Assembly: GCA_030063045.1 (NCBI GenBank)
Contig: JAQSEB010000196.1
Coordinates: 62,001-126,000 of the forward strand
DNA: 64,000 bases
DNA from: Pratylenchus scribneri
Taxonomy: Eukaryota > Nematoda > Chromadorea > Rhabditida > Pratylenchidae
Reading direction: 5' to 3'
Shown here: in pieces, positions 62,517 to 64,000 of the stretch
Layout of the letters: the number at the start of each line of letters is the position of its first letter
Position numbering within the stretch: position 1 is the first letter of the stretch
Made by a program: the position numbers and the translations under genes
The notes under the pieces: model-generated
What the model was told of the DNA's origin: nothing
Seen by the model: only the letters and a program-made list of their open reading frames with translations
The model's database searches: none

Positions 62517-63636
62517 TTAAACAATGACATCCTGGCCCGATGCGAATTCACTACTCAATTCTTCTTGTGCTTCAATCGCTGAACTGCTTGATTCTGCTAT
62601 TGTGGAAAGCCTCTTCTGTGCCGAATCCGTTCCCTCCTCTTGGCTACTAGTAACTGACCTTGAAGTGCCCTAAAATTCAAGAAAAACCATTTTATACAGA
62701 GATCAATGGATAAATTTAAAAAGATTTGGTAAATTGGCATTTTTCCTTTTAATTAAATTCGCATTCTCTTTCCCATTTAATTTTAATAACCTGTTCAGCT
62801 TGTTCAAAACTTTTGGTCAAGTCTTCCTCCTCGTCCATTCCCTCGGCCACCCAGGCCATTCCTCGCCACACTTGATGCATTATATGGACGGCTGGTGCCA
62901 ACATTGCTACGGTGGCGCGTGATTCTTGCCTACAAAAATATTAAATATTCCATTTTCGGATTTTCGGTTTTCATTCCCACCTTAATATGGTTGCTCCGCC
63001 AGAACTGCTTGGTTGTTGGGTTTGAATCGTAGGTGGAATGCCGTGTAATGCCATCATCCTCGACCTCAATCCATTCATTTCACCAACGGATGGAGCAGCC
63101 GATTTGACATCACCGGGCGAAGGATACATTTCCTAAAGGAAAATTGGGAGACTAAAATGATTTCGGGTTGGATTGCCTGGAGCATTATGCAAAAATTGGA
63201 ATACCAGCCAGGATTTGGGCAAGCATTTGGGTTGGCCACACAAAGGGCACAGGCCAACATTGTGCCTAATGAATAAAAATATAATTCAAAAATGAAATTC
63301 AATTTCATTGATATTCAAGGGCCTATTAAGTCAATTAAATGGAAAATGAGTGAAAAATATTAATAAATTTTTGCCAATTTTCAACAATTTTAATTAATTT
63401 AGAAGAAAATAATTTAATTAGTATGCATAGAATTAATTGCCTCTCAGAATTCTAATTGTTTCAATAAGTATTAAAATAATTTCGAATTCCCCATTTGAAT
63501 GGCACTACCCACCAACAATGCAGAGCAAAACAATGTAAAGCCCAAAATTGTATGTTTCGAGGTCGATGATTGAGAGGCAAACGCAGGCCAACATGATTAA
63601 AATTAGGACAATAATGGAAAGGCACGCATAGAACAT
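62517..63636 (-). CDS. Unrecognised membrane protein, probably 5' incomplete
   Basis: Coding-like exons are: 63636-63508 (MFYACLSIIVLILIMLACV then CLSIIDLETYNFGLYIVLLC, two helices); about 63264-63170 (GTMLACALCVANPNACPNPG, joins in phase); 63134-62985 (EMYPSPGDVKSAAPSVGEMN, ending SSSGGATILR); 62921-62790 (QESRATVAMLAPAVHIMHQV...MDEEEDLTKSFEQAEQ); and 62670-62517 (GTSRSVTSSQEEGTDSAQKR, ending GQDVIV). The join before EMYPSP is out of phase in my model, so one exon edge is wrong, a small exon is missed, or the assembly has an indel. The first exon begins after a CATAG acceptor, so more 5' exons probably lie at or beyond the window end. No family is recognised. Confidence 0.5.
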
Positions 63637-64000
63637 TGCTATGGGAAAGGGACAACATTTTGGCATTTTTGGCCAGGAAAATTAGTGAATTCAATGGAAA
63701 TGGTTTTGGAGGAGAAAGGTGGGGGGGGGGGGGGGGGGGGATAATTGATTTGGGTGGAACTAATTGTTGGCACATCATAAAAAGTGTCATTGAATGGGGC
63801 AATTCTAACAATGGGACCATGGATTGTTTTTTATAATGCCGAATTAATCCATTTGGACTAAAATAGGGAAAGTGGCCAACTCATTGATGGATAAAATGGC
63901 TTCCAGCGAAGATAGGCTGTGGCCCATTAGTGCCATTGGCTTTTCATCCAAAGCAAGTTTATTCGAGGACTATGGCCGAATGGGCACAAATGAATGAATT
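63637..64000. other. Window end: intron or intergenic with a 20-base G run
   Basis: A G homopolymer at 63721-63740 lies just upstream of the partial membrane-protein gene. A minus-strand frame near 63960-63850 (MALMGHSLSSLEAILSIN) is coding-like and could be a further 5' exon of it or part of the next gene. Confidence 0.35.

Noticed and set aside
63461..63820. 119-codon minus-strand frame containing a proline run
   Set aside because: The proline run is the translated 20-base homopolymer, and the neighbouring membrane-protein exon uses a different frame.

Overview
The window looks like nuclear DNA of a nematode. It is AT-rich, its genes are split by many short introns (several of only 41-53 bp with TTTCAG-type acceptors), and its gene content is nematode-like: an E-protein bHLH factor (hlh-2 type), a Derlin-1 (cup-2 type), a CUB/TSP1 astacin protease (NAS subgroup V) and a tandem vWA protein. 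The species cannot be named from the sequence; a clade IV (tylench-type) worm is a guess. All gene models were assembled by eye from open frames and splice consensus, so exon edges are approximate unless stated.

Layout. 1-11232 (+): the 3' part of a very large gene encoding at least nine tandem von Willebrand A domains. 11381-13111 (-): an alpha/beta-hydrolase of the epoxide hydrolase type. 14333-18870 (-): an E-protein/Daughterless bHLH factor, 5' end incomplete, followed by about 5 kb with no convincing gene. 24937-25498 (+): a small signal-peptide plus membrane protein. 26590-29218 (-): a TMEM200-like two-pass membrane protein. 30149-32057 (-) and 32573-33693 (+): a HERPUD-like protein and Derlin-1, head to head across 515 bp. 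33992-36872 (-): an FLVCR-type MFS transporter. 40160-43838 (-): a large helical protein, possibly Integrator subunit 5, with apparent frame breaks. 44154-45013 (-): an unrecognised helical protein. 47811-52435 (+): a K+-dependent Na+/Ca2+ exchanger (NCKX/SLC24). 52949-54812 (+): an ER FKBP with three EF hands and a C-terminal KEEL. 55560-56692 (+): TMEM134. 57622-62179 (-): a secreted astacin with EGF, CUB and TSP1 domains. 62517-63636 (-): part of an unrecognised membrane protein.

Repeats dominate the non-coding sequence. A family of about 320 bp occurs 11 times; ten copies are in introns and eight of those lie antisense to the host gene. A minisatellite with a 19-22 bp unit built around TTCCGCCTG occurs at five loci. 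At two of these (NCKX and astacin introns) it forms the core of a larger element with matching unique flanks. There are also two foldback elements, one bounded by 9-bp direct repeats, and several G/C homopolymers of 13-20 bp.

The most functional-looking arrangement is the divergent HERPUD/Derlin-1 pair. Both proteins belong to ER-associated degradation, and the shared upstream region carries two ACGTGTG motifs, so a common unfolded-protein-response promoter is a reasonable hypothesis. The other genes are ordinary worm housekeeping, signalling and extracellular-matrix genes, with no sign of one larger cluster. No prokaryotic-type system (CRISPR, operon, prophage) is present.
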